The notes: a model not told the origin generated them from the sequence alone. A stretch of 64,000 bases of DNA from Amphibacillus cookii (GCF_016908375.1 NZ_JAFBDS010000010.1:1-64000); one strand, 5' to 3'. Shown: positions 11,085-22,661, counted from the stretch's first letter. Made by a program: numbers and translations.

Positions 11085-11981
11085 TTACGATCCCGTAATT
11101 TCCAAGAAACGTTCTTCTAATGTTTTTGTTAATTTTTGAACAAGGTAAATACTAACATCTGCTTCGGTTAATTCTTTAATTAACTTCGCTACCTCTTCTT
11201 TTTCAGCATCAATAATAAATCCTTCTCCCTTTAAGGCAATCATCCATTTTTCTCGCAATTGTAGTAGCTTTTTACCTAGATCACTCGTTTCAAAATAATA
11301 AGTTGACTTTTCCTCAAGCTGTTGGTCTGCTATCGTTTGTACATCAATGAGCTTTCCTTGCTGAATGATCGCAATACGATCACACATCATTTCCATTTCT
11401 GAAAGCAAGTGACTTGAGACAATTACACTTAACTGTTTTTCTCTTGTTAAATATTTAAGATGATCACGAATCTCTCGAATACCAGCTGGATCTAAACCAT
11501 TTGTTGGCTCATCTAAAATCAAAAGCTTGGGATCATGAAGCAGGCATTGAGCTAACCCTAGTCTTTGTCTCATTCCTAGCGAATACGTTTTAACCTTTTG
11601 GTGAATATTCTTCTTTAATTTTACGAGCTCAACAATCTCATCAATTTTCTGCTTAGTAATACCTTTATACATGCGGCTATACTGAATCAGATTTTGATAG
11701 CCGGTTAAATGTTGATACATCTCTGGATTTTCAACAATAGCACCGACATGTTTAATTGCTCGCTCGAAATTATCCTTTACACTATCTCCACAAATAACAA
11801 CGTCTCCTGCGCCTAAACGCATCAGGCCAACCATCATCCGAATCGTCGTCGTCTTACCTGCTCCATTTGGCCCCAGTAAACCAAACACTTCTCCTTCTTG
11901 AACCGACAAGCTTAAATCATCTATTATTCTCTTTTTGCCAATAGACTTACTTACATGCTCTAATGATAAAACAGTTGTCAT
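11085..11981 (-). CDS. ABC transporter ATP-binding protein, BcrA-like
   Basis: A 298-residue ATPase. Walker A is GPNGAGKTT (about residues 39-47), the ABC signature [13 protein letters not shown] (about 134-146), Walker [14 protein letters not shown] and the switch histidine SSHLL. The C-terminal 80 residues are the extension typical of BcrA/NatA-type export ATPases. The start overlaps the stop of the preceding ATPase gene by four bases (ATGA). It most likely powers the permease at 10125. Confidence 0.88.
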   Translation of the reverse strand: MTTVLSLEHVSKSIGKKRIIDDLSLSVQEGEVFGLLGPNGAGKTTTIRMMVGLMRLGAGDVVICGDSVKDNFERAIKHVGAIVENPEMYQHLTGYQNLIQYSRMYKGITKQKIDEIVELVKLKKNIHQKVKTYSLGMRQRLGLAQCLLHDPKLLILDEPTNGLDPAGIREIRDHLKYLTREKQLSVIVSSHLLSEMEMMCDRIAIIQQGKLIDVQTIADQQLEEKSTYYFETSDLGKKLLQLREKWMIALKGEGFIIDAEKEEVAKLIKELTEADVSIYLVQKLTKTLEERFLEITGS

Positions 11982-12691
11982 ACGGCTCTCTCCTCCACTT
12001 CCTGTACAATCGTTTTAAACCACTCTAGTACTGATAATCCTTGCTCTTCTCGTAGTTCCTCCACATTTTCTTGCCCTATAATATCGCCATAATATAAGGC
12101 GATCACTTCGTCTAATAGTGATTCAATTTCATTAATTTCGTGTGTAGCAATGACTATGATCTGTTGCTCAAGATCGACATACCGTAATAAGCTTTTCACT
12201 GTTGCTTCGCGCACCATAGGGTCTAAGCCCGAAAAAGGCTCATCTAACAAAACAACATCTGTATCTCGCGCCAAAGCCGTAACCAATTTGAGACGACCCC
12301 GATTCCCTTTTGATAACTGCTTAACTTTTTTTGAGGGATCAAGCTTTAACTCGGCTAACAGCTGCTCTGCCTTATGGAGGTCAAAGCTTGCAAATTGGCT
12401 AGCTACGTAATTGATCGTCTCCGCAACGGAGAAATTATCATAAAACATATCCAACTCTGTTAAATAAGCAACCTGTTCAGCCGTACGTCGTGTGACCTTT
12501 TCATTACTCAAGCTAACCTCTCCTCGATCTGGAAAAACAAGGCCAGCAATCATTTTCAATGTTGTTGATTTACCACTTCCATTCGGACCAAGCAAACCGT
12601 ATATCTTCCCTTTTTGCAAACTTAAATTGACCTCATTTAGTGCATAATCACGCCCATATTTTTTCGTGACACCTTTTAACTTAATCGTCAT
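11978..12691 (-). CDS. ABC transporter ATP-binding protein, YtrB-like
   Basis: A 237-residue ATPase with Walker [10 protein letters not shown] (about residues 35-43), signature [15 protein letters not shown], Walker [14 protein letters not shown] and switch histidine ATHEI. The LSKGNRGR form of the signature is the one found in YtrB-type ATPases encoded next to YtrA-type GntR regulators. It overlaps the regulator gene by 11 bases. Two different ATPases in one operon, with an ABC-2 permease on each side, suggest two export complexes or one heteromeric complex. Confidence 0.87.
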   Translation of the reverse strand: MTIKLKGVTKKYGRDYALNEVNLSLQKGKIYGLLGPNGSGKSTTLKMIAGLVFPDRGEVSLSNEKVTRRTAEQVAYLTELDMFYDNFSVAETINYVASQFASFDLHKAEQLLAELKLDPSKKVKQLSKGNRGRLKLVTALARDTDVVLLDEPFSGLDPMVREATVKSLLRYVDLEQQIIVIATHEINEIESLLDEVIALYYGDIIGQENVEELREEQGLSVLEWFKTIVQEVEERAV

Positions 12692-13061
12692 GCTCTTCCT
12701 CTCCCTCTACAAAAGCTTTAAGCTGATCGATCATCTCAATACTTGAAACACCAAGCTGTTTCATATCTTTGACATAGCGATTAATAATTTCTCTTTGCAT
12801 ATCAAGTTTGATCGTAGCAAATAATTCAGGGTTATTTATAACAAATGTCCCTTGACCTCTCCTCGTTTCCACAGCTCCCATCCTCTCCAACTCGGCATAT
12901 GCTCTTTGAATCGTATTAGGATTCACACCCATTTTCACAGCCATTTCACGCACAGACGACAATTTGTCGCCCACCTTTTGTGTTCCTTGCAAAATATCAA
13001 TAATAATTTGATCAACAATTTGCATATAAATTGGTTTTGAAGCTTGAAACTCTTGTACCAA
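12681..13061 (-). CDS. GntR family transcriptional regulator, YtrA subfamily
   Basis: A 126-residue regulator with an N-terminal winged helix ([30 protein letters not shown] in two parts, residues about 27-56, and [10 protein letters not shown]) and a short C-terminal dimerisation tail, the size of the YtrA subfamily. Such proteins repress the ABC operon in which they lie until cell-envelope stress relieves them. The start is TTG at 13061, six bases after GAGGTG, which overlaps the end of the preceding permease gene. The inverted repeat at 13861-13894 is its likely operator. Confidence 0.87.
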   Translation of the reverse strand: MVQEFQASKPIYMQIVDQIIIDILQGTQKVGDKLSSVREMAVKMGVNPNTIQRAYAELERMGAVETRRGQGTFVINNPELFATIKLDMQREIINRYVKDMKQLGVSSIEMIDQLKAFVEGEEEHDD

Positions 13062-13064
13062 GGG

Positions 13065-13844
13065 TTACACCTCAACCTTCTTAGTAAGTAGCATTGATGC
13101 TAACGAAAACAAGAGCACTGTCAAAGCGAGAGAGTATAACAAATAGATTATCGGGACATCAACACTTTCGAACTCTACAAACCATGAACCTTCATTATTA
13201 ACGAATAATGGATTTGAGATAATCGGTAGTTGGTAACGGGCTACTAACCTTTGAATAAAAGGGATTTTTGCTACTTGTGTTTCTAAATAGTTATAGCCAA
13301 AATAGAGAAAAAGAATTAATAACCAACGCACATTCTTTATTTTAGGCATATGGTCCATTGAGCGATAAAGTGTCCAATAAAACAATACCCATGTTGTTAG
13401 ATAGATGCCTATTAAAATAAGGCCGATGTTAGTCATCACAACCAATTGTGTAAAAGTGCTCATATTTGTGTACTGTAAAACATCTTGGCCAAACACATGA
13501 AGACTTAGCATTAAATAACCGACAACAATTAATTGCAACAAAACTTGATACAGCAACAACACGGCTATTTTTGAAATGAGCAACGTATGGGACGGACGTG
13601 GACTATAGAGCCAAAGCTGTGTCTTTCCCTCTTTGATTAATAGTGAACCCATCATAACTGGCATAAACGCCATCATCGCTAATGCAGCCATCGTTACTGC
13701 CATAAATGCACCTGCACCTTTTTCAAGTCGAACCGAACCCACATAGCCTATCGTTAACAGAAGAGCTAATAAAATACTAAAGAAAATGATATTCAATCTA
13801 GCTAATCGATGATCTTTCTTCAACAATCCCCAAAATGCTTGCAT
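13065..13844 (-). CDS. Membrane protein, putative ABC permease subunit
   Basis: A 259-residue protein with six predicted membrane helices (about residues 15-37, 45-67, 85-115, 133-165, 168-185 and 230-253). It is the first gene of the GntR-ABC operon and stops three bases before the regulator start, so it is probably the membrane partner of the YtrB-like ATPase. It does not carry strong recognisable motifs; assignment rests on topology and context. It is transcribed from the operator-bearing promoter at 13880-13908. Confidence 0.7.
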   Translation of the reverse strand: MQAFWGLLKKDHRLARLNIIFFSILLALLLTIGYVGSVRLEKGAGAFMAVTMAALAMMAFMPVMMGSLLIKEGKTQLWLYSPRPSHTLLISKIAVLLLYQVLLQLIVVGYLMLSLHVFGQDVLQYTNMSTFTQLVVMTNIGLILIGIYLTTWVLFYWTLYRSMDHMPKIKNVRWLLILFLYFGYNYLETQVAKIPFIQRLVARYQLPIISNPLFVNNEGSWFVEFESVDVPIIYLLYSLALTVLLFSLASMLLTKKVEV

Positions 13845-13860
13845 GCTTTTTCCCCCAAAA

Positions 13861-13908
13861 GTATTAGTGTTCTATTTAGATAGTACACTAATACAAATTT
13901 TTTTTCAA
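13861..13908 (-). promoter_or_regulatory. Promoter and YtrA-like operator of the GntR-ABC operon
   Basis: On the minus strand TTGAAA (13908-13903), 17 bases, TACTAT (13885-13880) forms a sigma-A promoter. A perfect ten-base inverted repeat, GTATTAGTGT (13861-13870) and ACACTAATAC (13885-13894), covers the -10 box. The AGTGT...ACACT core resembles the B. subtilis YtrA operator (AGTGTA-N13-TACACT), here with slightly different spacing. Confidence 0.78.
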
Positions 13909-14129
13909 GACTAATTTAAATTTTTTCCACTTGCTCCAGTTGAAAATGTCCCCGCAGAAGTCTCACGCCTTGCTTATCTCCACTTAGACTGGGGGTTTAT
14001 ACTAAATGCGATTTCTCCATTTTGGGCGATCACAACTAATTTTCATGCGATTTTCTCGCTTTTGCGTGCGATCGCGGATTCATGCGATTTCCTAAGTAAG
14101 CCCAACCGCACGAAATAAAGCACTATTTA

Positions 14130-14256
14130 GCAGGTAAGCTATGTGTAGACTCCTGTGGGAGTAGCGTGAGCTTGAGATCCACTTTGCCAAGTGGTTTTGA
14201 CTTGGCAAAGTGGATCTCAAGCCACGCCCACGGAAAGCGGAACATAGCTCACCTGC
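14130..14256. repeat. Repeat element C, long foldback
   Basis: Outer arms 14130-14144 and 14242-14256 pair at 14 of 15 positions; inner arms 14171-14192 and 14200-14221 are a perfect 22-base inverted repeat with a seven-base loop. The flanks GACTCCTGTGGGAGTAGCG and CCACGCCCACGGAAAGCGG resemble the GACTCCTGCGGGA...GCGGAAAGCG repeats that I recall as abundant in Bacillus genomes. Confidence 0.75.
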
Positions 14257-14542
14257 GCGTCTAAAACGAAAGGTTTATAATCAATCGAAAATCTATATTC
14301 AAACACAACGCTTATATTTAATATTAGGTTTACCCTTATGCTTTCTTGGCTGAACCTGAACATTCAAATGAGAAAGTTGAGTAAATATTTGAATGACTTA
14401 CATCCACTCAATCTTTATCGAGTGGGCTAGCTTTTCTTATACTTAGTACTTGCATCGTTCAACTTCGCCTTCTTAACAACGAACAAAATATCCTTAATGT
14501 ATATATATATCACTGCCCCATTGAGACGAGATAAACTAAAAA

Positions 14543-14572
14543 ACCCCTAAGCATATGATTGCACTCAGGGGT
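14543..14572 (-). terminator. Terminator after the GH10 xylanase gene
   Basis: ACCCCTGAG and CTTAGGGGT arms (14572-14564 and 14551-14543) are followed on the minus strand by a run of Ts. It lies ten bases past the GH10 stop and ends the xylA-xylB-GH10 transcript. Confidence 0.85.
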
Positions 14573-14581
14573 GGGGGAACA

Positions 14582-15565
<984 letters not shown>

Positions 15566-15593
15566 TTAAAAAGCCACCTCTTCCTTTAAAAGG

Positions 15594-17087
15594 TTATCTA
15601 AACATTGCTAATTGATGATTTAATTGTTTAGTTGAATGATATACTTGTTGATATAACTTGAATAACGCCTGATATTTATCAACATTTGTTTTAATAGGCT
15701 GATAGATTTTCGACTGTGAAACAAAGTCATTAGCACAATCCTCTAATTTGTTATACCAGCCTGATCCAACGGCAGCCAATATTGCAGCACCCATTCCAGG
15801 ACCTTGTTCATTAGATAAAGTGACGACCTCGGCATTAAAGATATCCGCTTGAATTTGTAACCATAAATCGCTTTTAGCGCCACCACCAATAGCGACAACT
15901 TTATCAATCTTTTTTCCTTTGCTCCGAAAAATTTCAACGGACTCATTCAAACTAAATGTAATACCTTCAATAACTGCTCGAGCAAAATCACCACGGGTAT
16001 GATTAGCATGAACACCAATAAAGCTCGAACGAATCGCACTATCAGGATGCGGGGTCCGTTCTCCGACAATGTATGGGGTGAATAACAAACCTTTTGCACC
16101 GACGGTAGATGCCTTCGCTTCCATTACTAATTGATCAAACGAAATATCTTTAGCAAACGTATCTTTAAACCAACTTAAACTATAACCTGCAGCTAACGTG
16201 ACCCCCATCGTATAAAATGCTGATGGATCACCATGATTAAAGTAATGCACTTGCCCTTGAAAATCTTTATCACCCGTGGCCTCATAAGATAAGACCACAC
16301 CTGATGTACCGGTACTACTTAATGTCACACCATCCTCTAAAATACCAGCTCCAATAGCGCCGCATGCGTTATCAGCACCACCAGCAAAAACTTTACACGT
16401 GCTTGATAAACCTGTTTCTTTTGCCACCGCTTCAAGAATCGTTCCTGTTTGTTGGTAGGAACCCACTAATGGGGGACAAAGTGAAATAGGAATATCATTT
16501 TTTTCACACATTTCTTCACTCCATGCTTTTTCTGCAACATTCAATAACAACGTACCTGCTGCGTCAGAGTAATCCATACTTATATCACCAGCTAAGCAAT
16601 AGCGTAGATAGTCTTTTGGCAGTAAAAATGTGCTTGCCTTTTGAAACAATTCCGGTTGGTGTTTTTTAACCCAAAGTAATTTAGGCAGTGTAAAACCTTC
16701 TAATGCTGGATTTTTTGTAATTAAATGCAATTGCTCTAACCCTATATTCTGTTCGATTTCACGGCATTCACCGGTTGTTCGTGTATCATTCCACAGTATC
16801 GCTCGGCGAAGCGGCTCTCCATTTCCATCAACCAAAACAAGACCGTGCATCTGTCCAGAAAAACTTAGTCCTTCAATTTTTGCTGGGTCGTCTAAACGAT
16901 CGGTTATCGCTTTAATTGCAAGTTTTGTCTGTTTCACCCAATCATTTGGCTCTTGTTCACTATAGCCTGGCTGATCATGATAGAGCGGATAGGACTTGGA
17001 TTCTTCATCAACGACTTCACCCGTTTTTGAAACGAGAAGAACTTTGACAGCGCTAGTTCCCAAATCAACCCCGATTACGTAACTCAT
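15594..17087 (-). CDS. xylB: Xylulokinase
   Basis: A 497-residue FGGY-family kinase that converts D-xylulose to xylulose-5-phosphate for the pentose phosphate pathway. The N-terminal phosphate site YVIGVDLGTSAVK, the substrate segment SGQMHGLV with ILWNDTRT, the FGGY signature region and the C-terminal AIGGGAKSDLWLQIQADIF segment are all in place. ATG 17087 is preferred over the in-frame TTG-TTA just upstream because AAGGAGG lies seven bases before it. It follows xylA after 64 bases; pairing with xylose isomerase excludes other FGGY sugars in practice. Confidence 0.94.
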   Translation of the reverse strand: MSYVIGVDLGTSAVKVLLVSKTGEVVDEESKSYPLYHDQPGYSEQEPNDWVKQTKLAIKAITDRLDDPAKIEGLSFSGQMHGLVLVDGNGEPLRRAILWNDTRTTGECREIEQNIGLEQLHLITKNPALEGFTLPKLLWVKKHQPELFQKASTFLLPKDYLRYCLAGDISMDYSDAAGTLLLNVAEKAWSEEMCEKNDIPISLCPPLVGSYQQTGTILEAVAKETGLSSTCKVFAGGADNACGAIGAGILEDGVTLSSTGTSGVVLSYEATGDKDFQGQVHYFNHGDPSAFYTMGVTLAAGYSLSWFKDTFAKDISFDQLVMEAKASTVGAKGLLFTPYIVGERTPHPDSAIRSSFIGVHANHTRGDFARAVIEGITFSLNESVEIFRSKGKKIDKVVAIGGGAKSDLWLQIQADIFNAEVVTLSNEQGPGMGAAILAAVGSGWYNKLEDCANDFVSQSKIYQPIKTNVDKYQALFKLYQQVYHSTKQLNHQLAMFR

Positions 17088-17151
17088 TAACAAACCTCCT
17101 TAAATACAAACCATGCGAATAGCGCTGAGCACGATCCGCATGGTTTTTCCA

Positions 17152-18465
17152 TTAAATGTTTAACAAGTATTGATTGATTCTTGCTTTAATCTTTTCAACC
17201 TGACCCGAGCGGACATTGATATCTTTTAAGTCTATCGCATGTGCTTCAAGTTCTTTTAAATTCGTCTGTCCAGCAATAATTTTCTTGCCAATCTCAGTTT
17301 GATACGTTTGATAACGTTGATCAACAATATTTTCAAAGAAGTTATCATCAATCATTTTTTGGGCGACTTTCAATCCGATCGCAAACGCATCCATACCAGC
17401 AATATGTGCATGGAATAAATCTTCTGTTTCAAATGAACCCCGGCGCACTTTAGCGTCAAAGTTTAGCCCTCCACGACCTAAGCCACCATTTTTCAGAATT
17501 TCATACATAGCTAATGTGGTTGAATATAGGTCTGTTGGAAATTCATCTGTATCCCAACCTAATAAAAGGTCACCTTGGTTAGCATCGACAGAACCTAACA
17601 TCCCACTCTCACGTGCAACACGTAACTCATGCTCAAATGTATGGCCAGCCAATGTTGCATGATTAGCCTCGATATTAAATTTAAAATGATCTTGTAAATC
17701 ATATTGATGTAAAAAGGCTGTAGCTGTAGCGACATCAAAATCATATTGATGTGTTGTTGGCTCTTTTGGTTTCGGTTCAATTAAAAACTGTGCGTCAAAA
17801 TTAAGTTCTTTTGCATAATCAATTGCCATATGATAAAGATGAGCAAGGTTTTGTTGCTCAAGCTTCATATCTGTGTTAAGTAGAGACTCGTAACCTTCAC
17901 GCCCTCCCCAAAAAACATAATTTTCAGCGCCTAATTCTTTACCAACCTCTAGACCTTTTTTGATTTTGCCGGCTGCATAAGCATAAACATCTGCATGCGA
18001 GGACGTACCTGCTCCATGAGTCCATCGTGGATTTGTAAACATATTTGCTGTATTCCATAATAATTTTGTTTTGCTATCTTTCATGTAATCTTTAATCATG
18101 TTAACGATTACATCTAGATTTTTATTTGACTCCCGTAGCGTGTCACCCTCTGGTGCAACATCAACATCATGGAAGCAGAAAAATGGAGCGTCTATTTTCT
18201 CAAAAAATTCAAATGCAGCTTCAACGCGAGCTTTAGCTAAATCCATACCTTTCAAGTGATCCCATGGACGTTGGGCCGTACCTGCTCCAAATGGATCACC
18301 ACCATCCCCTGTAAATGTGTGCCAGTAAGCGATTCCAAAACGAAGAATCTCTTTCATCGATTGGCCACCAACCTGCTCCTCCGGATTATAAAATTTAAAA
18401 GCATATGGATTACTTGCATGGCGTCCTTCATAAGTTACCTGAGGAATATCTTTGAAATATGACAA
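17152..18465 (-). CDS. xylA: Xylose isomerase
   Basis: A 437-residue TIM-barrel isomerase of the long (class II) type that turns D-xylose into D-xylulose with two divalent metals. Conserved features are the catalytic histidine in FCFHDVD (about residues 97-103), WGGREGYE, the metal site in [12 protein letters not shown] and the [16 protein letters not shown] segment. The start is TTG at 18465, eight bases after AGGAGG. It leads the xylA-xylB-GH10 operon. A XylR-type operator overlaps its promoter. Confidence 0.95.
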   Translation of the reverse strand: MSYFKDIPQVTYEGRHASNPYAFKFYNPEEQVGGQSMKEILRFGIAYWHTFTGDGGDPFGAGTAQRPWDHLKGMDLAKARVEAAFEFFEKIDAPFFCFHDVDVAPEGDTLRESNKNLDVIVNMIKDYMKDSKTKLLWNTANMFTNPRWTHGAGTSSHADVYAYAAGKIKKGLEVGKELGAENYVFWGGREGYESLLNTDMKLEQQNLAHLYHMAIDYAKELNFDAQFLIEPKPKEPTTHQYDFDVATATAFLHQYDLQDHFKFNIEANHATLAGHTFEHELRVARESGMLGSVDANQGDLLLGWDTDEFPTDLYSTTLAMYEILKNGGLGRGGLNFDAKVRRGSFETEDLFHAHIAGMDAFAIGLKVAQKMIDDNFFENIVDQRYQTYQTEIGKKIIAGQTNLKELEAHAIDLKDINVRSGQVEKIKARINQYLLNI

Positions 18466-18509
18466 ATGAATAACCTCCTAAATATAATAGTTTAAGTTTT
18501 AACACTTGT

Positions 18510-18553
18510 ATTCTATCACGTTTCACTTAGTTAGTCCATTGAATTAACTAAGT
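18510..18553 (-). promoter_or_regulatory. xylA promoter with XylR-type operator
   Basis: On the minus strand TGGACT (18538-18533), 17 bases, TAGAAT (18515-18510). A perfect nine-base inverted repeat ACTTAGTTA (18525-18533) and TAACTAAGT (18545-18553), spacer 11, overlaps the -35 box and resembles the TTAGTTTGTTN-type XylR operator of Bacillus. No xylR gene lies in the window. Confidence 0.68.
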
Positions 18554-18607
18554 TTTTATATAATTTTTAGTCAATATAACTATTTGTTTTGTCTCTCTAA
18601 ATATAAT

Positions 18608-18652
18608 GCCTTTAATCAGCGGCGTTTACAGGCGGTTATCGATGAACATCAC
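18608..18652 (+). repeat. Repeat family A, short diverged copy
   Basis: TTTAATCAGCGGCGTTTAC followed by GGCGGTTATCGATGA keeps the order of the left and right ends of family A with the middle missing. It lies 29 bases past the uxuB stop, between uxuB and the xylA promoter. CTCTCT/AGAGAG arms flank it and may form a terminator for the aguA-uxuA-uxuB transcript. Confidence 0.5.
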
Positions 18653-18680
18653 TAACATTAAAGAGAGAGTTGCTCATTAC

Positions 18681-19526
18681 TTAAACACCTGAATAAGCCA
18701 TAAATCCGCCATCAATGGGGACACTAATACCTGTCACAAAACCACTATAACTGTCATCAGCTAGCCACAATAAGGCCCCATGAAGATCTTCAGGCTTTCC
18801 AAGTCGGTCCATTGGCGTTTGTGATAAGATTTTCTTCGTTCTTTCAGTATAAGAACCATCTTCATTCGTTAATAATCGTCGGTTTTGTTCGGTCAAGAAA
18901 AAGCCTGGCGCCAGCGCATTAACTCTGATTCCTGTCTTACCGAAGTGAACAGCCATCCACTGCGTGAAATTATCTATACCCGCTTTCGCTGCACTATAGG
19001 CTGGCACTTTTGTCATCGGAGAAGGGGCACTCATCGATGACATATTAATAATTGAACCTTTGGTTTTTAATAACGCTTTGGTAAATACTTGTGACGGTAA
19101 AAGCGTCCCCATCAGATTGAGGTTAAAAACATGATTAAAACCTTCTTGTGTTAAGTCAAAGAAGCTTCGCACTTCTGGGTCCTCAACATCTTCTTGATCG
19201 TATACTTCATTTGTCGTAGACCCTTCTGGATGATTACCTCCTGCGCCATTAATTAATAAATCAACACGACCAAATGCCTCTACGACCGCATCCTTTGCCT
19301 GTTCAACAATGTCACGCTTAGTTACATCACAAAATATCGAAAGCGCTTCTCCCCCTTTTTCCTTAATAGCCGTTGCCGTCTGATCACCAAATTCCTTAGG
19401 ATAATTTAAAATCGCAATTTTCATACCATGTTTGGCGAGCTCACGTGCCATCGAACCACAGAGAACACCGCCACCCCCTGTAATCACCGCAACCTTTCCC
19501 TTTAGTTGTTGATGTATTGGTCTCAT
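18681..19526 (-). CDS. uxuB: D-mannonate oxidoreductase (fructuronate reductase), SDR family
   Basis: A 281-residue short-chain dehydrogenase that reduces D-fructuronate to D-mannonate in glucuronate breakdown. The glycine-rich NAD site GGGGVLCGSMA (about residues 15-25) and the catalytic YSAAKAG (Tyr-x3-Lys) are present. It matches B. subtilis YjmF (UxuB), not the unrelated long-chain E. coli UxuB. ATG 19526 is preferred because AGAGGAGG precedes it by seven bases; it overlaps the uxuA stop by four bases (ATGA). Last gene of the aguA-uxuA-uxuB unit. Confidence 0.88.
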   Translation of the reverse strand: MRPIHQQLKGKVAVITGGGGVLCGSMARELAKHGMKIAILNYPKEFGDQTATAIKEKGGEALSIFCDVTKRDIVEQAKDAVVEAFGRVDLLINGAGGNHPEGSTTNEVYDQEDVEDPEVRSFFDLTQEGFNHVFNLNLMGTLLPSQVFTKALLKTKGSIINMSSMSAPSPMTKVPAYSAAKAGIDNFTQWMAVHFGKTGIRVNALAPGFFLTEQNRRLLTNEDGSYTERTKKILSQTPMDRLGKPEDLHGALLWLADDSYSGFVTGISVPIDGGFMAYSGV

Positions 19527-20593
19527 TTTTGTTCCTCCTCTAATGCGTCCCATATCCCTTGCAAATAGACAGCCCCTAAAGCCCGATCATATAAGCCATA
19601 GCCGGGCCGACCTTCTTCTCCCCATATCATTCGGCCGTGGTCAGGACGTAAATAACCTTTAAAATGATTTCTAGATAAAACCTCTATAAGCCCCTTAATA
19701 TCGACAGTACCACTAGCGTCTTTATGTGCGACTTCATGGAAATCACCATCGGCATTGTGGGTAACATTACGAATATGAATGAACGGCACACGATCCATCG
19801 CAACAAACTTATCAAAGATATGAACTAAATCATTCGAACGGCTTGCACCTAACGAACCGGAACAAAGTGCTAATCCGTTCTCCGGTTGATCGACAGCGTG
19901 AATGATCCGATCCAAATCAGCTTCATTTTTCACAATTCTCGGCAAACCAAAGACCGACCATGGTGGATCATCCGGATGAATCGCCATTCGAATGTCGCAA
20001 GCTTTTGCAACAGGAATAATTTGCTCTAGAAAATAGACAAGGTTATTAAACAGACCTTCCTCTGTCATTCCTTCGTATTGCTTAAACAACTTCGCAATAT
20101 CAGCAAGTCGCTCTGGCTCCCATCCTGGCATGACATGACCTTTAGATCCTTCTTCTATACGATGAATCAATTCTATCGGTTCAATGCCTTCAATCTTAGC
20201 ACGCTGATAGGCAAGTACAGTAGAGTGATCCGCCAGCGGCATCGCTAAGTCTGAACGCGTCCAATCAAAAATAGGCATAAAATTATAACAAATTACTTTA
20301 ACTCCATACTTACTTAATGTGCGTATCGTTGCTTTATAATTTTCAATATACCGATCACGTGATGGCAATCCTAATTTAATATCATCATGCACATTAACAC
20401 TTTCAATGACTTCAAGTGCTAAATTCGCTTGCTTGGCTTGTTCGACAAGTGCTTTAATATCTGCTTCCGGCCAATTTTCACCAGCCGGTATGTGAAAAAT
20501 TCCACCTACCACACCTGTCATACCTGGAATCTGTTTGATATATTGAAGCGGAATCTGATCGTCACGACCAAACCATCTAAATGTCATCTTCAT
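19523..20593 (-). CDS. uxuA: Mannonate dehydratase
   Basis: A 356-residue TIM-barrel enzyme that dehydrates D-mannonate to 2-keto-3-deoxygluconate. MKMTFRWFGRDDQIPL at the start, MAIHPDDPPWSVFGLPRIV (about residues 196-215), LCSGSLGAS and HKDASGTVD are hallmark segments with metal-binding His and Asp residues. Length and sequence fit the Bacillus/Thermotoga type. AAGGAGGG lies nine bases before ATG 20593. It follows the alpha-glucuronidase by 20 bases, which ties it to glucuronate released from xylan side chains. UxaC, which must convert glucuronate to fructuronate first, is not in the window. Confidence 0.94.
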   Translation of the reverse strand: MKMTFRWFGRDDQIPLQYIKQIPGMTGVVGGIFHIPAGENWPEADIKALVEQAKQANLALEVIESVNVHDDIKLGLPSRDRYIENYKATIRTLSKYGVKVICYNFMPIFDWTRSDLAMPLADHSTVLAYQRAKIEGIEPIELIHRIEEGSKGHVMPGWEPERLADIAKLFKQYEGMTEEGLFNNLVYFLEQIIPVAKACDIRMAIHPDDPPWSVFGLPRIVKNEADLDRIIHAVDQPENGLALCSGSLGASRSNDLVHIFDKFVAMDRVPFIHIRNVTHNADGDFHEVAHKDASGTVDIKGLIEVLSRNHFKGYLRPDHGRMIWGEEGRPGYGLYDRALGAVYLQGIWDALEEEQK

Positions 20594-20612
20594 TGTATTA
20601 ATCCCTCCTTAA

Positions 20613-22661
20613 TTAATAAATGATACGACCCTGTTGATCTTCTATGCCTGACTTTCGATAGAAATACGTATTTATAATATCGCGCCATTCCTTAGCTGAC
20701 GCCAATTGATGATCTAATCGCGCCTTCACATCGTGATAACGCTGCTGATCCACAAAATCCTGAAGGCGCTCCCAAGTTTCAATCATGGCTTCAACTTGCA
20801 TAACACCCTTAAAATGGCTATCATAAATATGCTGAATAACTGTTTTTCCACTTTTCAATTTATGGGTATAAGGCACATGATGAAAGAACAATACCAATTC
20901 ATCTGGGCACGTCTCTAACGATTCATAAAGCTCACGATTTTCAGGGTGATATTGGCCAGTGTAACCTGTTCCTGTCTTTATGGTTCGATCAACACCAAGA
21001 CCTTCTCGATCTGCAAAATGATACGTTCCCCATGCCATGTATTCATAGCCATCCACATTTGGGCCATAATGGTGATTAACATTAACCATCCAACCAATGC
21101 CAAGCGGAGAGGTGTAGTTCTCGTAGGTCTCCCATGAAGGCATAATCATTTCCATCATTTTTTCATATTCAGGATGACAGCCAAAGGTTTGCTTGATCCA
21201 TTCTAAAGCAATCTCTTCAGCAGTTAAATTAGGATTCCAAACCAAACGTCCATAACCATACAAGTTAAGTTGTGCCATCGTATGACCAGTCCAATTATAA
21301 TCTTTGCCAACATTAGAAACAGCTGCAATACCCGCGATTTTATTTTGAAAAACATCTCCACTTACAATATCTTGAACCTTTGTCCCTGCCCCTTTTGCAT
21401 ACGTATCAAACGCCAATACTTCCTTCCATTGGGGAATCAAATAAACAAGATGGCGCTGTTGCCCTAAATATTCTTGAGCAATTTGAAATTCTAAAAATTG
21501 ATTGGTGTGTTGTAAACCACCAATTAATGGGGAGACTGGCTCTCTCACTTGAAAATCCATTGGACCATTTTTAACTTGCAAAACCACATTATCCTTAAAT
21601 TGCCCATCAAGTGGCATAAAATGATCATAAGCCGCTCTAGCACGATCTGTTCTTCGATCACGCCAATCTTGTTTACAGTTATAAACGAAACAACGCCAGA
21701 TCACCTTCCCTCCATAAGGGGCAATCGCATCAGCAAGCATATTAGCTCCCTCCGCATGATTGCGACCATAAGTGAATGGTCCTGGGCGATTTTCTGAATC
21801 AGCCTTAACTAAAAAACCACCTAGCTTCGGCACCTTTTGATAAACATGTTTGACTGTTTCTTTCCAAAACGCAATCACTTTCGTTTCTAATGGATCAGCA
21901 CTATCTAATCCGCCTATTTCAATAGGGGCTGCATAATTAATACTTAAATAAACGGTAATCCCGTATTGATTAAATATGTCTGAAGTTTGCTTAACATCTG
22001 CTAAATACATATCCGTAATCAACTTTGACTCGATTTGATGCACATTAACATTATTAATCGTCAAAGCATTAATCCCAATTGAACTGAGCAATCTAGCATA
22101 ATCATGAATGCGTTGGCGATCTTTAATAAATTGATAATCTTTATAAAAGAAGGATGGTCCTGCATATCCTCGCTCCACCGATCCATCCATATCATCCCAA
22201 TGATTAATCATTCGAATTGAATTTTTAGGTTTTTCTTTAATGGATAGCTGGGATACGGGCTCTTGCTGTTGAATCAATCGTAACAAGTGAAAAATTCCAT
22301 ATAGAATGGCGCGACTTGAACCACCGGTGATACTAATTCGTTGCTCTGTCGATTCAATTGTGTATGCTTCTTCTTGGTACGATGAATCACACAAAAGGGC
22401 AAGCCCTGTTTCATTATGGTCTGCTAAATGAACAGCTGGTTGATAGCCAAACATCGCATCAAGCGCTACATCTAATTCATCTAAACCTCGATCAATGACC
22501 TCATCTCTTTTAGTGACGGTAACAATGGAAAGGTACCGAGTCGTAGCTTGTTTATAGCTTTGCACCTTAATCGCTTGATATTGTAGCCAAGCGCGATAAC
22601 TCGTTAATTGGTTTTCTTCCAGTTGATCAACTAGCCACTCTCCATTTCTATGTTTACACAT
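20613..22661 (-). CDS. aguA: Alpha-glucuronidase, GH67
   Basis: A 682-residue GH67 enzyme that removes 4-O-methylglucuronic acid from the non-reducing end of aldouronic acids. Counting from ATG 22661, the likely general acid is Glu290 in [12 protein letters not shown] and the base pair Asp369 ([12 protein letters not shown]) and Glu397 (IAQEYLG), at the same spacing as in Geobacillus AguA. No signal peptide: cytoplasmic, acting on imported aldouronates. The start at 22661 (MCKHRNGEW) is chosen over a TTG 21 bases upstream that abuts the GAGGGG ribosome site. First gene of aguA-uxuA-uxuB. Confidence 0.95.
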   Translation of the reverse strand: MCKHRNGEWLVDQLEENQLTSYRAWLQYQAIKVQSYKQATTRYLSIVTVTKRDEVIDRGLDELDVALDAMFGYQPAVHLADHNETGLALLCDSSYQEEAYTIESTEQRISITGGSSRAILYGIFHLLRLIQQQEPVSQLSIKEKPKNSIRMINHWDDMDGSVERGYAGPSFFYKDYQFIKDRQRIHDYARLLSSIGINALTINNVNVHQIESKLITDMYLADVKQTSDIFNQYGITVYLSINYAAPIEIGGLDSADPLETKVIAFWKETVKHVYQKVPKLGGFLVKADSENRPGPFTYGRNHAEGANMLADAIAPYGGKVIWRCFVYNCKQDWRDRRTDRARAAYDHFMPLDGQFKDNVVLQVKNGPMDFQVREPVSPLIGGLQHTNQFLEFQIAQEYLGQQRHLVYLIPQWKEVLAFDTYAKGAGTKVQDIVSGDVFQNKIAGIAAVSNVGKDYNWTGHTMAQLNLYGYGRLVWNPNLTAEEIALEWIKQTFGCHPEYEKMMEMIMPSWETYENYTSPLGIGWMVNVNHHYGPNVDGYEYMAWGTYHFADREGLGVDRTIKTGTGYTGQYHPENRELYESLETCPDELVLFFHHVPYTHKLKSGKTVIQHIYDSHFKGVMQVEAMIETWERLQDFVDQQRYHDVKARLDHQLASAKEWRDIINTYFYRKSGIEDQQGRIIY

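Larger units (their letters stand above)
13909..14581. other. Intergenic region, about 670 bases
   Basis: Contains a Bacillaceae-type foldback repeat (14130-14256) and the terminator of the xylan operon (14543-14572). The stretch 13930-14120 holds several copies of short GCGATT/GCGATC motifs but no credible gene. Confidence 0.5.

Noticed and set aside
20733-21797. Several plus-strand open frames within aguA
   Set aside because: They lie fully inside a strongly supported GH67 gene and have no ribosome sites; antisense shadows.
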